Source of the DNA: Zizania palustris
Taxonomy: Eukaryota > Streptophyta > Magnoliopsida > Poales > Poaceae
DNA: 64,000 nucleotides
Assembly (NCBI GenBank): GCA_019279435.1
Contig: JAAALK010000287.1
Coordinates: forward strand, 16,306,162 to 16,370,161
Direction of reading: 5' to 3'
In this document: one piece after another, positions 1 to 10,483 of the stretch
How the letters are laid out: the number at the start of each line of letters is the position of its first letter
Position numbering within the stretch: the stretch's first letter is position 1
The notes under the pieces: generated by a model
What the model was told of the DNA's origin: nothing
What the model saw: the letters and a program-made list of their open reading frames with translations, nothing else
Database searches by the model: none
Position numbers and translations under genes: made by a program

Positions 1-2
1 AG

Positions 3-3000
3 CTGTCTCCGAATGCTGTAGCCAGGCTAGCTATCTTCGAGTGGGCACTGAGAGCCGAAGGTTGTGAAGGGAGGGCGGAAATCTTTGCTGCGTTGCATAG
101 AGCGACTTGTCAGCCAAAGACCTTCGTAGGCTCCGGAGGTGAAAAAGTGGTAGTTTCTTTCGGAAGCATCAATTTTAGGCTTCGTGATGAATATGCCTTG
201 CAATTCCCCGCCAAGGCCATCAATTCTAGATGGTATACCGATTGGGTTCTGAGGTGGTTTTATGCCGAAGTTGGAGTGGGTAGTCCTCTGGCCGGTCCCC
301 TCAAGGAAATTCAATTCCGGAAAGAAGCTTTAGTGCAACCCGACGAAGGCCAACTCGAAGCTCGCCTCAACTTGCTTCAGAAAATCAGCAAAAGGTTGAG
401 CATGCGGGACTTAGCCGAAGAGTTCATCGGACTTCAAATTCCTCCGCTGATGGCCAACTGGCCTATCGTCTTCGAAGATGACTCGGAAGGCGGTCTTCGC
501 AAGATAAACTATACTTCAAGCCCTGCAGGTATCTTCGAAACCAACATGCATAGTACATATTTACTTCGAAGAAAGAATAATTTGATTTATTTTTTAGCTT
601 CTTCAGCCCCTATTACTTCAGAGCAAATTGTAAAGGCTTCGGAGAAGATTTTGGGTGCTCCAACTCCGTTAGAAAAAGAATGGCGAATCAAATTAATCGG
701 AAGTTGGGAGCGTTTTAACAGAGTATGGGGAATGTTGGAGTTGACTCCACCCCCTCTGACAGACTGGGTGCCTCAGGAGAAAGGCCCCAAGAAAAGAGTA
801 GCCGAAGCCGAAGCTTCAGGTTCAGCAAAGACTCCGGTGAAGAAGGTGGCTTGGAAGCCAAAAAATCTCGCACCTTCGGATCCTGCTCCTTCAAGCTCAA
901 GAACCTCACTTTCTGGTTCTAAAGAGGATGAAGGTATTTTACTAGTAAAATTAATTGATGAAGATGCAACTCAACGAAGTATTCTCATTGAAGATACTGC
1001 AGGTATTCCGGAGCTTCAAGCTAACATCGAAGAAATAAGAGCTCCGGATACCCAAGAAGAACAATTCGAAGCCCCTATGGGTGTAAATGAGGCCGAAGTA
1101 CCTGCGACCATACCGGAGTCTGGAGATAATGCTGATCAACCAATGACTTCGGTAGTTCAGGAAGACACAACTCAGGCCAGAGTTCCTGCGGATGAAGGTG
1201 GAGTCGAAGTCACTATGGCTTCGATTCTCGAAGAAGTAACGAGGACTCTTCAGGACGATGCTCCTGTAGTCCAAGATTTAACGGCTGATTCGGATGAGGA
1301 CTACACTTTTGATCCTCCGATCAGTCCTGTACTCGATATTCCAGAGAATGTCGAAGGTAAATTCTGCATAATTTTATCGATTTTTTGCAAAATTATACAA
1401 TGTATAATATTTCTGTTTTCGCAGAACCTCCTGTTGTCGAAGTATCCCTCGAAGATACAATCCAAAGACCTTCGACAACTTCAGGGCCGCAACCGGGAGT
1501 TGCTCTACCGGGGCCTGGAAGAGGAAAAAGACACATCGAGCCTCTCCCTGCTCAGGGATCGACTTCATCTGAGTCAACAGATGAAAGTGAATCGACTGAG
1601 GGAAGGCTATCTTCAGAAGTTCCAAGGGCCTCGGAAGAGCCCTCCGGACCTTCGCTAAGCAGGGCTGACCAGAAAGCTTCAAAACTGCTTCCTCTCATAA
1701 CTCCTTTTTTGGAGGAGAAAACCGGGCTTGGGACTTTGGTTAAACCTTTGGGTGAAGCCAGTCGCCAAGTCGGGGAAACTGAACTGGTAGCCCGCTTAAG
1801 CAGAGTGAAGGGTTCGGAGCTTAACCTTGCTGTGGAAAGAGCAGCTTATCAGGTATAAAGCATCTTCGAACCAAATAGCAAATTACATATGAATAATTTC
1901 TTATTTCATTTTTTCTTTTTTCTTAGCAAGCAGTCTTAGCCCGCGCTGCAGCTTTATCAAGCGAAAACGAAATTGCTCAACTTCGGGAAGAGAACGAAAC
2001 TCTTCGAAGGAATTTTAACTTCTCCGAAGGTCGAGTAGCTCAAATGGACAATGTAATCTTAGCAGAGCGAAGGGCTAGGCAAAGCTTGGAGGCTGCAAAG
2101 AAAGAGCTCGAAGCAGAAAGAATTGTGCTTCGAGCAGAGATTGAAAGACTGCGGACGGAGGATGCTGCGAAGGGCTCCGCACTTGTAAGGCTACAAGAAG
2201 AAGCTGGCCAACTCCGGACTCAAAAGAATGTTTTGACTACGGAGAACGCTAGAATCTCCGGAATTTTGACTGAAACAACTTCGGCTAAGGATGTGCTTAT
2301 TGAAGAAAAGGTTAAGTCCGAGAAGGTAGCTTCGGAGGTCATCGAACAAATGCTAGGTGTCTTGGAGTACTTCGGTACTACTGGATCACTACCTTCGGAT
2401 GACAATGTAACTCTGCTGCGCCGGCTAAAGAGGATCCAAGGAGCAGCGAAGCAAATGAAGACGGCAGGCATACGTTATGGAGAACTCTCCGGACAAGTGT
2501 CTGCCCTTGGAATACTTCGCTACTACGAGGATTTGGGCCGAACAATCACTCCGAGCGCAGAGGGCTCTATCATCTTCGACGACGACCGACTTCTAAAACC
2601 TTCCGAAGGTGTAGCTGCTGCTTGGCGAGCCTTCCAAACTTCATGGAGAGCCGAAGGTCGATCTGCGATCAAGGCTTGGATTGATGAAGGCCAACGCCAA
2701 AAGCAAGTTCGGAGCCAAGCTTCGAGCAGTCAACCTCCTCCGAACCCGCAGGTTTAGGATTATTTAGGATTTTTTGATTATGTAAAGCTGATGCTTGTAA
2801 ATATTTATCAATGAAAATCTTGTTTGTCATATTTTTAGGCTTTGCCTCTTATGGAAGATATCGAAGTGTTAGAGCTTAACAGCGAACTTCGCTCACTGTG
2901 GAACACCTTCGAACTTCTAAAGAGTTATAAACGTCCTCGATTCCTTATCCCTCGAGATGACTCCGGCGTTATTGCGCCCGAAGTAATCAAAGACATATTG

Positions 3001-3318
3001 TCTTATATTAAAGAGGAAAATAAAGAGAGTGACGCAAACACCTCGTCTTCTGAAGACACTAATTGGTCCGAAGACGAAGGTGAAGCCCAAAATAAAAGAT
3101 CTGAAGATCTTAGAAGCTGGGAGAGAAGTCCCGAGCGGCTTCGATCTTGGGCTGAGCTTCAACAAGAACAGAAGGATTTTAGAGCTTCGAAGGGGAGGAA
3201 AAGAGTTAAACGCAAAGTTCTTAGAACTTCCGATATTGGAACTAGTCGTTCCACCCCTAGCTCTCGGGACCGAAGAGGTCTCCGATTCCTTCTTGGTATA
3301 GATACCAATTTTTCATAA
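3..3318 (+). CDS. Antisense additional ORF of gypsy-1, spliced, four exons, 5' end outside window
   Basis: The gene is open at the window edge (frame starting at 3) and lies antisense to the element's gag-pol. Proposed exons are 3-1356, 1425-1852, 1927-2751 and 2839-3318. The introns (1357-1424, 1853-1926, 2752-2838; 68, 74 and 87 bp) start GT, end AG, are AT-rich, and each joins frames exactly. Intron 1 splits a GAA codon; introns 2 and 3 fall between codons after CAG. The N-terminal ~180 residues look globular. An acidic Ser/Pro/Glu-rich stretch follows in exons 1-2. Exon 3 encodes a strong coiled coil (about codons 15-130 of the exon) and a compact helical domain. Exon 4 is charged and ends with a Lys/Arg-rich tail. 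Extra ORFs, sense or antisense, are known from Tat elements and resemble 'putative gypsy-type transposon' proteins; their function is unknown. No premature stop is seen, unlike in the pol of the same element. Exon boundaries are inferred from sequence only. Confidence 0.75.
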
Positions 3319-3690
3319 TGTAATCTGTAAACACATTTGTTTCAATAATGAATGCCGATTTAAAATTGTCTCCATATTTACTAGCCCCTCTTTGGGTATA
3401 AGCAACTTCGAACTGTATTCAAAGATGGTTATGCGCAAAGAAAAAACTTCGGAGTACAATTTTTCTTTGGGGGTTCGGAGCCCCTCTGTCATTTAAAGAT
3501 CTTTTGAAATCTTATGAAATGTCTTCGACCTTTGTAGTCAGAAGAATGGTAACTTGGTACCGTTGTTTGCTTTATGAAAGAAATCAATTAAGATGACTTC
3601 GATGACACTTTAGTGTCTCAAAAAATTTGTCACTTTGGACTTATAAGAGCAGACATTCGAAGCTCATGGCTTAAATGCTGTTTTGCTTTA
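3319..3690. other. Spacer between antisense gene and tandem repeats
   Basis: This is AT-rich, non-coding element sequence after the TAA of the antisense gene. No conserved motif was recognised. It would form the 3' untranslated region of the antisense transcript. Confidence 0.5.
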
Positions 3691-4110
3691 GCCACCTTCG
3701 GCTGTTTTTTGCAGAAATCTACCAGCCTGAGCTTGGATTTCGCAGAAATTGTAGCCACCTTCGGCTATTTTTTGCAGAAGTCTACCAGCCAGAGCTTGGA
3801 CTTCGCAGAATTTGGCCACTTGGGCTCTTTTTTGCAGAAGTCTACCAGCCGGAGCTTGGACTTCGCAGAATTTGGCCACTTGGGCTCTTTTTTGCAGAAG
3901 TCTACCAGCCGGAGCTTGGACTTCGCAGAATTTGGCCACCTTCGGCTCTTTTTACGGAAGTCTGACAAGCTGCAGCTTGGACTCCGCAGATTTTGGCCAC
4001 CTTCGGCTCTTTTTACGGAAGTCTACCAGCCGAAGCTTGGACTCCGTAGAATGTGGTATTGGCTCTTTTTACGGATGCCTACAAGGTATTAGCTTGGGCT
4101 CCGGATGTAT
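3691..4110 (+). repeat. Tandem array of ~60-63 bp units
   Basis: Units begin with a GCCACCTTCGGCT-like box at about 3691, 3754, 3815, 3875, 3935 and 3996, plus a decayed unit near 4053. Spacing is 63, 61, 60, 60 and 61 bp. The central units, around 3815-3934, are almost identical. Each unit holds TTTTTTGCAG and CTTCGCAG, which resemble splice acceptors on the plus strand. The array sits between the 3' ends of the convergent integrase and antisense genes. Hypervariable tandem repeats between pol and the 3' LTR are known from Tat/Ogre elements, where they can seed satellites. Open frames through it (for example 3613-4092) are a by-product of the period being divisible by three. Confidence 0.9.
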
Positions 4111-4309
4111 TTCAGCCACCACGCCGGAGGCTTCGACTTTATGGGTACGAAGTCCGGAAATACCTCCCAGCTTGATAACACTTCCCTCTCGATCGACTTC
4201 CGTCCCAGCGCGTCCGCTCGGGAGACTAGGAGTGTCAAGGAGAAGGTTAAACCACCGGGTGTATGCTTTATTAATTTAGAGGTGATTACAAGCGAATTAC
4301 AAGGAGCCC

Positions 4310-5232
4310 TTATGCGAAGTATCGCTTTAGGTGCTCCGCATGCCAAGTGTGTGCTAACTCTTCACCTTCTAAATTAGCTAATTTAAATGAACCAGGGCGC
4401 CCCGAGCGGACGATTAGATATGGACCTTCCCATTTATTACCTAACTTCCCTGGTGCTATGATGCTTCGTAGAACAAGATGACCCGACCTTAACTCGCTGA
4501 GCTTAACCTTCGGGTCATACCAAGTCTTCGTCTGCTGATGATACTTTGATAAATTAGCTACAGCTCGAAGCCTTGTCTCTTCTGACAAATCTAACGAAGC
4601 TTGTCTTTCCTCTTCGATGTCTGGTTCGGTGCTGCGAAATGATCCTCCTTTGAGCTCCGTTGGAGTCATAGCTTCATCTCCGAATAGCAGTCTGAACGGA
4701 GTAAAACCTGTGGACCTTGTTTGTGTAGTCCGAATGGACCACAGAATCTTCGGAAGCTCTTCGGTCCACAGTCCCTTTGATAGTCCTACTATTCTTCGAT
4801 TTAGCCCTGATAAGATATTTCCATTGGCTCGCTCAACGGCTCCATTCGACTGAGGATGTCTCACTGCAGCAAAACATAGTTGAATGCCTAGGTCTTCGCA
4901 AAACTTCCTGAAGGGTTCTGCGTCGAACTGTGTTCCATTATCAACTGTGAGATATCTAGGCACTCCGAACCGGCAAATAATGTTTTTCCAGAAGAATTTC
5001 TGTACATTATTCGAAGTGATAGCTGTTAAGGGCTCTGCTTCGACCCACTTAGAAAAATATTCGATAGCTACCACTGCGAACTTCAGATTTCCCTTTGCTA
5101 ACGGAAAGGGACCAATTAGATCCATACCCCATCTGGCCATAGGCCATACCGGAGCAATGACTTGAAGAGCTGTTGGTGGGCGATGACTCCGTCGACCCAT
5201 CCACTGGCATCCTTGACAAGTGCGGTATATTG
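4310..5232 (-). pseudogene. pol (INT): Gypsy-1 integrase (N-terminal zinc domain partly deleted)
   Basis: The catalytic triad is present: Asp in WGMDLIGPF, Asp in VDNGTQF and Glu in NGAVERANG, matching the DDE core of a gypsy integrase. A C-terminal GPY/F-type module (GNKWEGPYLIVRS) ends in the typical HLKRYF just before the TAA at 4310-4312. Only the CxxC half (CQGCQ) of the His-His-Cys-Cys zinc domain remains. The His half and most of the linker from RNase H are missing, and the reading frame changes at the junction near 5220-5232. This copy therefore cannot encode a complete integrase. Confidence 0.85.
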
Positions 5233-6030
5233 AGCTCCTCATAGAAAGCTTCATCAGGCACATCCACAGCTCCGACAGCAGCCTTCGCTAAAATGTCCGC
5301 TTGCACGTTTTCAGCTCTTGGTATACTCCGAATGGAAATACCCTTGAAATGTGCTTCGATCTTGCGAATTTCTTCCAAGTACTTTGCAAGCTGTGGATGT
5401 CGGACTTGAAAACTCTTATCTACGTGCCCTGCTACTATCTGAGAATCTGTTTTTATAATTATCCTTGTAGCCCCTAGAGCACGTGCTTTCCGGAGTCCCA
5501 ATAAAATTCCTTCGTACTCCGCTATATTATTGGTAGACTTAAAGTTGAGTCTTGCGGAGTACATTGCTCTTTGTCCTGATGGTGAAATTAATACTGCCCC
5601 AATGCCTGCTCCGGATGCTTGAAAAGCCCCATCGGAGTAAATAGTCCAAACTCCGTCATCTGATTTCTCCGGAGTCAACTTCGCAGGTGGAGTCCACTCT
5701 GCTACGAAGTCTGCTAGGACTTGAGATTTAATAGCTGTCCTTGCCAGGAAAGATATGCCGAAGGGTGCTAGTTCTACTGCCCACTTTCCAATTCTTCCAG
5801 TGGAATCTTTGCTTCGGAGCATATCTCCTAAAGGATACGAAGTTGGTACAATTACATTATGAGCTAAAAAATAATGTCTTAGCTTTCTCGAAGCCATTAT
5901 CAGAGCATAAACGAACTTTTCAAGCTCGGAATATCTTGTCTTCGCTCCTGATAATGCTTCGGATACAAAATAGACAGGATTTTGGACCAACTTCCCATTG
6001 ATATCAGCTTCTCTGACAAGGACTTGCGCT
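5220..6030 (-). pseudogene. pol (RNH-aRNH): Gypsy-1 RNase H remnant plus archaeal-type RNase H
   Basis: The first part (about 6028-5720) keeps connection and RNase H motifs such as KLRHYFLAH and SSTGRIGKWA-like sequence, but not a full set of catalytic residues. This is usual for the degenerate first RNase H of Tat elements. The second part (about 5660-5260) is the archaeal-type RNase H, with Asp in YSDGAF, Glu in NNIAEYEG, Asp in IIKTDSQ and a C-terminal NVQADILAKA block. It lies in a different frame from the reverse transcriptase, so a single-base indel around 6020-6030 breaks the polyprotein. Confidence 0.85.
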
Positions 6031-9000
6031 GACTGCTGAGCCTGTAGCTGCAAGATACAGAAGTAGGGTTTCGTCCGCAATAGGCACCGTAAGTGTAGCA
6101 AGATTGCTGAGATAATCTTTAATATCTTCGAAGCTTCTCTGACACTCCGGTGTCCATGCAAAATCTTCGGACCCTTTCAAAGCTTTAAAGATTGGCAAGC
6201 TCCTCTCCGCAGATCTTGATAAAAACCTGCTAAGTGCGGCGAGACGTCCGGTCAGCTTTTGCACTTGCTTTACATTCTCCGGAGGAGCCATCTTCTGCAG
6301 CGCAGTTATTTGAGTAGGGCTAGCTTCAATTCCCCTGCTTGAAACTAAGTACCCTAACAACTTTCCAGCCTTAGCTCCGAATATACATTTTTCGGGGTTA
6401 AGGCGGATCCCACATGCCCGAAGGCTATTGAATGTTTCTGCTAAGTCTAGGCTATGTTGGTGCTTTAAAGCACTCTTTATTACAATATCATCCATATAGG
6501 CCTCCACATTGCGACCTAGTTGATGACCTAGAGCCTTAGCAACTAATCTTGAAAAAGTAGCCCCGGCATTTCTTAGGCCGAAGGGCATTCTTACATAGCA
6601 GAAGACTCCCGAAGGAGTTACAAAGCTCGTCTTGATTTCATCTTCGCGCTTCAACCATATTTGATGATAGCCGGAATACGCGTCGAGAAAGCTTAGTAAC
6701 TCCGAACCTGCAGTGGAGTCAACTAGTTGATCAATTCGGGGCATGGGGTAGGGGTCACGTGGGCACGCTTTATTCAAAGATGTGAAATCAATGCACATGC
6801 GCCACTTTCCGGAGGACTTCTTCCTGACGAAGACTGGGTTGGCTAACCATTCTGTATGGGCCACTTCTCTGATAATCCCAGCCTTCAACAGTTTTTTAAC
6901 TTCGTCCTTAGCTAGAGCAGCTCTCTCTGCGGACATCTTCCGGAGCCCTTGTCGAACAGGCCGGGCCTTCGGGTTTACAAGCAAGCTGTGCTCAATAATA
7001 TCCCGATCAACTCCGGTGATATCTTCGTCAGACCAAGCGAAGACATCCAAATTTTCTTCTACGACCTTTTCCAAGGAAGTTGCAACTTCGGGAGGTAAAT
7101 CTTTACCAAATTGAAAAGTATATTCTTTACCATCTTTGACAATGACCTTCGTTGCAATCTCTCCTTCGGGACTTGGTCTTGGAAATGACTTCTTCGAAGC
7201 TTCGGAGGAGGCTGAAAAAATTTCTCCATTATCTTGGACACTGTTTACTTGCCTCGGATCAAGAGGAGGACCATGACCATATTCTGCTCTCCGGGCTATG
7301 GCTTGATCTCCGAAGATTGTCAGAACTCCTAACTGTGTGGGCATCTTCATGCACAAGTAGTTGTGATGCGCCACTGCTCCGAACTGATTCAACATGCCTC
7401 GGCCGAAGATAACATTATAAGCATACGGGGCATCTACCACATCGAAGATAACTTCCTCAGTTCGGGCTAGTAAACCTTCTCCGAAGGTTACTTCCAGGCC
7501 TATCTGGCCAAGTGCATCTAGCGGAGGTCCTGCAAAGCCTTGCAGAGGACGAGCCGCTGGGAGGAGATGCTTCCGGGAAATGCATAACTGATCGAAGGCT
7601 TGTACAAAAATGATATCTGCCGAGCTACCTCCGTCAATTAGCACCCTTCGGACTTCTGTTCCTGCAATATCAGCAGTAATAACCAATGGATCTGCATGCG
7701 GGAACTTGATACCAGCTGCATCTTCCGCAGAGAAAGATATTGGAACATGAGACCACTCCGGCATTGCAGCTGCAGATGACGAAGTCCCAATGTGGCCTAC
7801 TTCTCGAACGTACTCTCTTCGCTGTCTCTTGGACATGCTTCCGAGAGTACCTCCTCCGGAGATAGGGAGAACTACTCTCTTCCCTCTATCTTGCCCTTCT
7901 TCTTGCTTCGGAGGTGGCATAACATTGGCCACCGGAGGATGCCTTGCAGCATCAAAATTTTCTATCCGCGCCACAGCCTGGACCGGCTCCGAGCGCACTG
8001 CTGCTGCTGGACTTCGATCGGTACTACCTCGACCCGAAGTTCTCTCCAAGTATTCTCCCCGAAGGGTAAGAATAGCCTTGCAGGTGTCAGTTGCATGGCT
8101 TCGATTCTCTCCATGAATACAGCAAAAAAGGGTCTGGCCTTTGCCAGCCGTTTTTCCTGGTGGCTTCCAGCCACCGGACTTGTTCCCCGCAGACTGCGGA
8201 GCTCTTGGTGTAAACTTCTGCGGGGGTGCAATGTTTAAGACCTCAGAACGAGGGTGCTTTTGCCCTCTTCTTCTATCATGCTGCACCTCGGGGACTGGTT
8301 CTTGCGGCTGAGCCGAAGTCTTCACTTCTGCTTTAACTTCTGTCAACACTGTCGAAGTAGCAGTAGTCCTCCGAAGCCAACCTTCTTCCGACTTCGAGTA
8401 CTCCTCGAAGTACGACATCAACTGTGATACTGTGGTGATGCTCTTCCGATGCAATTTATCCAGAAGGCCTTTATGACTGACGCCTTCCCGAGCCGCATCA
8501 ACCACCGAGGATGTGGACAGCCCCCGAATTTGTGACTTCGTGTGAGCGAAGCGCTTGAAGTACTGCCTCAATGTTTCTCCGGGGAGCTGTTTCACTTGGA
8601 AAAGGCTTCCTGTCGTCATGGGGGGCACGAAGGTGCCCTGAAAGTTACTTATAAACTTCCTCTTCAACTGTGACCACGAAGCGATTGATCCTGGCTTTAA
8701 AGACCAGAACCATCTCAACGCCACTCCTTGAAGAGCCAACGGGAAGCACTTTGCCATAGTTTCTCTGTCTCCGCCACTAGCCTCGATTGCTAGGGCATAA
8801 GAACGTGCAAACTCACTGGGATCTTCGTCTCCGGCATACTTGCAAAGCTTCGAAGCTTTGAACCTCGGATCGAAGCGAACCTTCTGAAGCTCGGGATGCA
8901 ACGGAGATTCATTGTCGTAAGAGGCGTTCTCCGGGGCTTCGGGATAATCAAGATCGTCGTCTTCGTGCACTTCGGGGATAGCTGGGGTGGCTTGAGGGCG

Positions 9001-9357
9001 AAGCCTGTTCGCAGCCTCCTGTCGCCACCTCGCTACCTCGGCTTGAAGATTGGCCATTTGAGTGGCCATGTCTCCAAGGCTATCTTCATCTCCTCCGAAA
9101 GGACCTTCCGGGTCTTGAGAACTGGTATGATCAGTTCGAATCGGAATGGAGGGTGGCAGAGTGGCTCCGGGCGGTCGGAGTGTAGAAGGGGTTTGTGGAG
9201 AGGTTTCGTATCCTCGAGGGATAGAAGCCCCTTGCGGAGTTTGAGGTGGAGGGATAGTCGAAGACCCTCCGACTTCGACTGTGTCGAAGGGTATCTCTCC
9301 GGAGATCCGAGAGGACCTCCGAGTGGGATTGCGAGGTGCGCTCCGCTTAGGAGGCAT
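6004..9357 (-). pseudogene. gag-pol: Gypsy-1 gag-protease-reverse transcriptase
   Basis: The start is taken at ATG 9357-9355 (MPPKRSAPRN). Upstream codons in the same frame overlap the primer binding site and LTR end, so they are not used. The order is: Pro/Thr-rich basic N-terminus, a short coiled segment, a retrotransposon Gag domain with ALRWFWSLKPGSI, a degenerate zinc motif CCIHGENRSHATDTC, a protease with IDGGSSADII, and a full reverse transcriptase. In the reverse transcriptase, CIDFTSLNKACPRDPYPMPR and YMDD (6487-6498) are intact. The frame runs into a spurious stop at 6004 after a frameshift near 6025; RNase H continues in another frame. Gag through reverse transcriptase is otherwise open for about 1,110 codons. 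Confidence 0.9.
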
Positions 9358-9407
9358 GATGCAAGAGGTTGGTAGAGAACGAAGTTTTTGGACTAAGTTC
9401 CCCACGG

Positions 9408-9416
9408 ACGGCGCCA
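9408..9416 (-). other. Gypsy-1 primer binding site
   Basis: On the minus strand, two bases after the LTR, the sequence reads TGGCGCCGT. This matches the complement of the 3' end of plant tRNA-Asp; a further GGGG follows after mismatches. It marks the 5' end of the element's internal region. Confidence 0.7.
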
Positions 9417-9418
9417 AC

Positions 9419-9914
9419 TGTTGGCGTAAAAGATTACGTTAACAGGTTTCTGTAGAAAAGAAACTAACAAACGAAGTGTTTGCGAAGCAAACTGTTCTAA
9501 GCCTCCGAAAGGATAATAGCTTAGAATAGTTCGAAAGTATGTATTGAATCACTTGTAATCGGTCCCTATTACAGGGTGAAATGGGGGGTATTTATAGGCC
9601 TAAACATTAAGGAAAAGACCTATTTATCCCTCTATTACAACCGACATTAAGGAAACTATTCGGTTTCCTTAATAGGGCTAAAATGGTAAAAGACTAATCT
9701 AATAGGATAGAAGATAAGTCTTCCATCTTAGCTGGCAGAAAAGATCTTGAAGGGCTTTGGTTCGAAGACATACTTCGAATTAAAGCCTGCCTTCAGGCTT
9801 CGAACCAGGTTCCAAGCCACCTTCGAAGATGACCTTCGGACAATCTTCGAACTGGTTGGCTGTCTTCATGCTGCTTTGGCAATAACCCCGAAGATGAGAT
9901 ATTTTCCCCCAACA
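9419..9914 (-). repeat. Gypsy-1 5' LTR (496 bp)
   Basis: The LTR begins TGTTGG and ends CCAACA, a perfect 6-bp terminal inverted repeat. It directly abuts the primer binding site on its left. The partner LTR lies outside the window, so the age of the copy cannot be judged. Confidence 0.85.
9589..9596 (-). promoter_or_regulatory. LTR TATA box (gypsy-1)
   Basis: TATAAATA on the minus strand, about 320 bp into the LTR in sense direction. It faces gag-pol. Confidence 0.6.
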
Positions 9915-10483
9915 GATAGCTTCGATCAACCGAAGGTACTCCGAAGTATGCAAGGGCTTCGAGCATTCAAGGCATACTTCGTTTAGTGCACTTCGTTAGT
10001 AAAAGCTACCTTCGACAGTTAAAATCTGATCTTCACATTTTTCGAATTTGACTTCGGAAAACGGACTTCGCCACTGTCTGGTTATGCTTTGAGAATCAGT
10101 GCCAACTTCGAAGCATATTTCGACACTGCAGGCTTCGACACTGCAGGCTTCGTCAAGTTCCTAACTGGAGACAACTTTGAACAGTAATCTCTCAACTCCT
10201 TTTTACGTACACTCAGATCAATTGCTGTAATGACTTACTTGCGTGGAGTTCGATCTGTCATATTATGAATGCTTTATTAATCTGCCTTTAAGCACTGTGG
10301 TGGTGTCTTCTCATTTAGGACACCGGTCGTTTTTAGGCTAGATTATTTTTAGCTCGGTTGATCTGTTTTACTTTTCGCTGTTAGTCTGTTGAGGTGCGTT
10401 GGGTGTTGGGAGCAGGCCATTATTCGCAAGAATTTTTTTAGGCGCCCATTCACCCCCCTCTGGTCGCTACTTTCGGTCCTACA
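9915..10483 (+). repeat. Sirevirus LTR, 3' part only
   Basis: The last ~290 bp match the 3' end of the copia-C LTR (45360-45651), including the AGGACACCGGTCG box, GGTGCGTTGGGTGT and the terminal TCGGTCCTACA. The left part is rich in CTTCG/CGAAG words, like the copia-C LTR. The remainder was displaced by the insertion of gypsy-1. No primer site follows; another LTR begins immediately. Confidence 0.8.

Larger units (their letters stand above)
1..9914 (-). mobile_element. Gypsy-1: Tat-lineage Ty3/gypsy retrotransposon, left end outside window
   Basis: Read on the minus strand, the order is LTR (9419-9914), primer binding site, gag-protease-reverse transcriptase, decayed RNase H followed by an archaeal-type RNase H, integrase ending at 4310, a tandem-repeat spacer, then a long region holding an antisense gene (3-3318). 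The second RNase H and the extra gene downstream of pol are hallmarks of the Tat lineage (Grande, RIRE2, Ogre relatives). The 3' LTR must lie left of position 1. The 5 bp outside the right LTR are GATAG; the matching duplication cannot be seen. Pol carries one frameshift and an integrase deletion, so this copy is not autonomous. It is inserted in a Sirevirus LTR whose tail follows at 9915. Confidence 0.9.

Noticed and set aside
3613..4092. Repeat-peptide frame through the 60-bp array
   Set aside because: Open in several frames on both strands because the period is close to 60 bp; no start context or conservation beyond the repeat.
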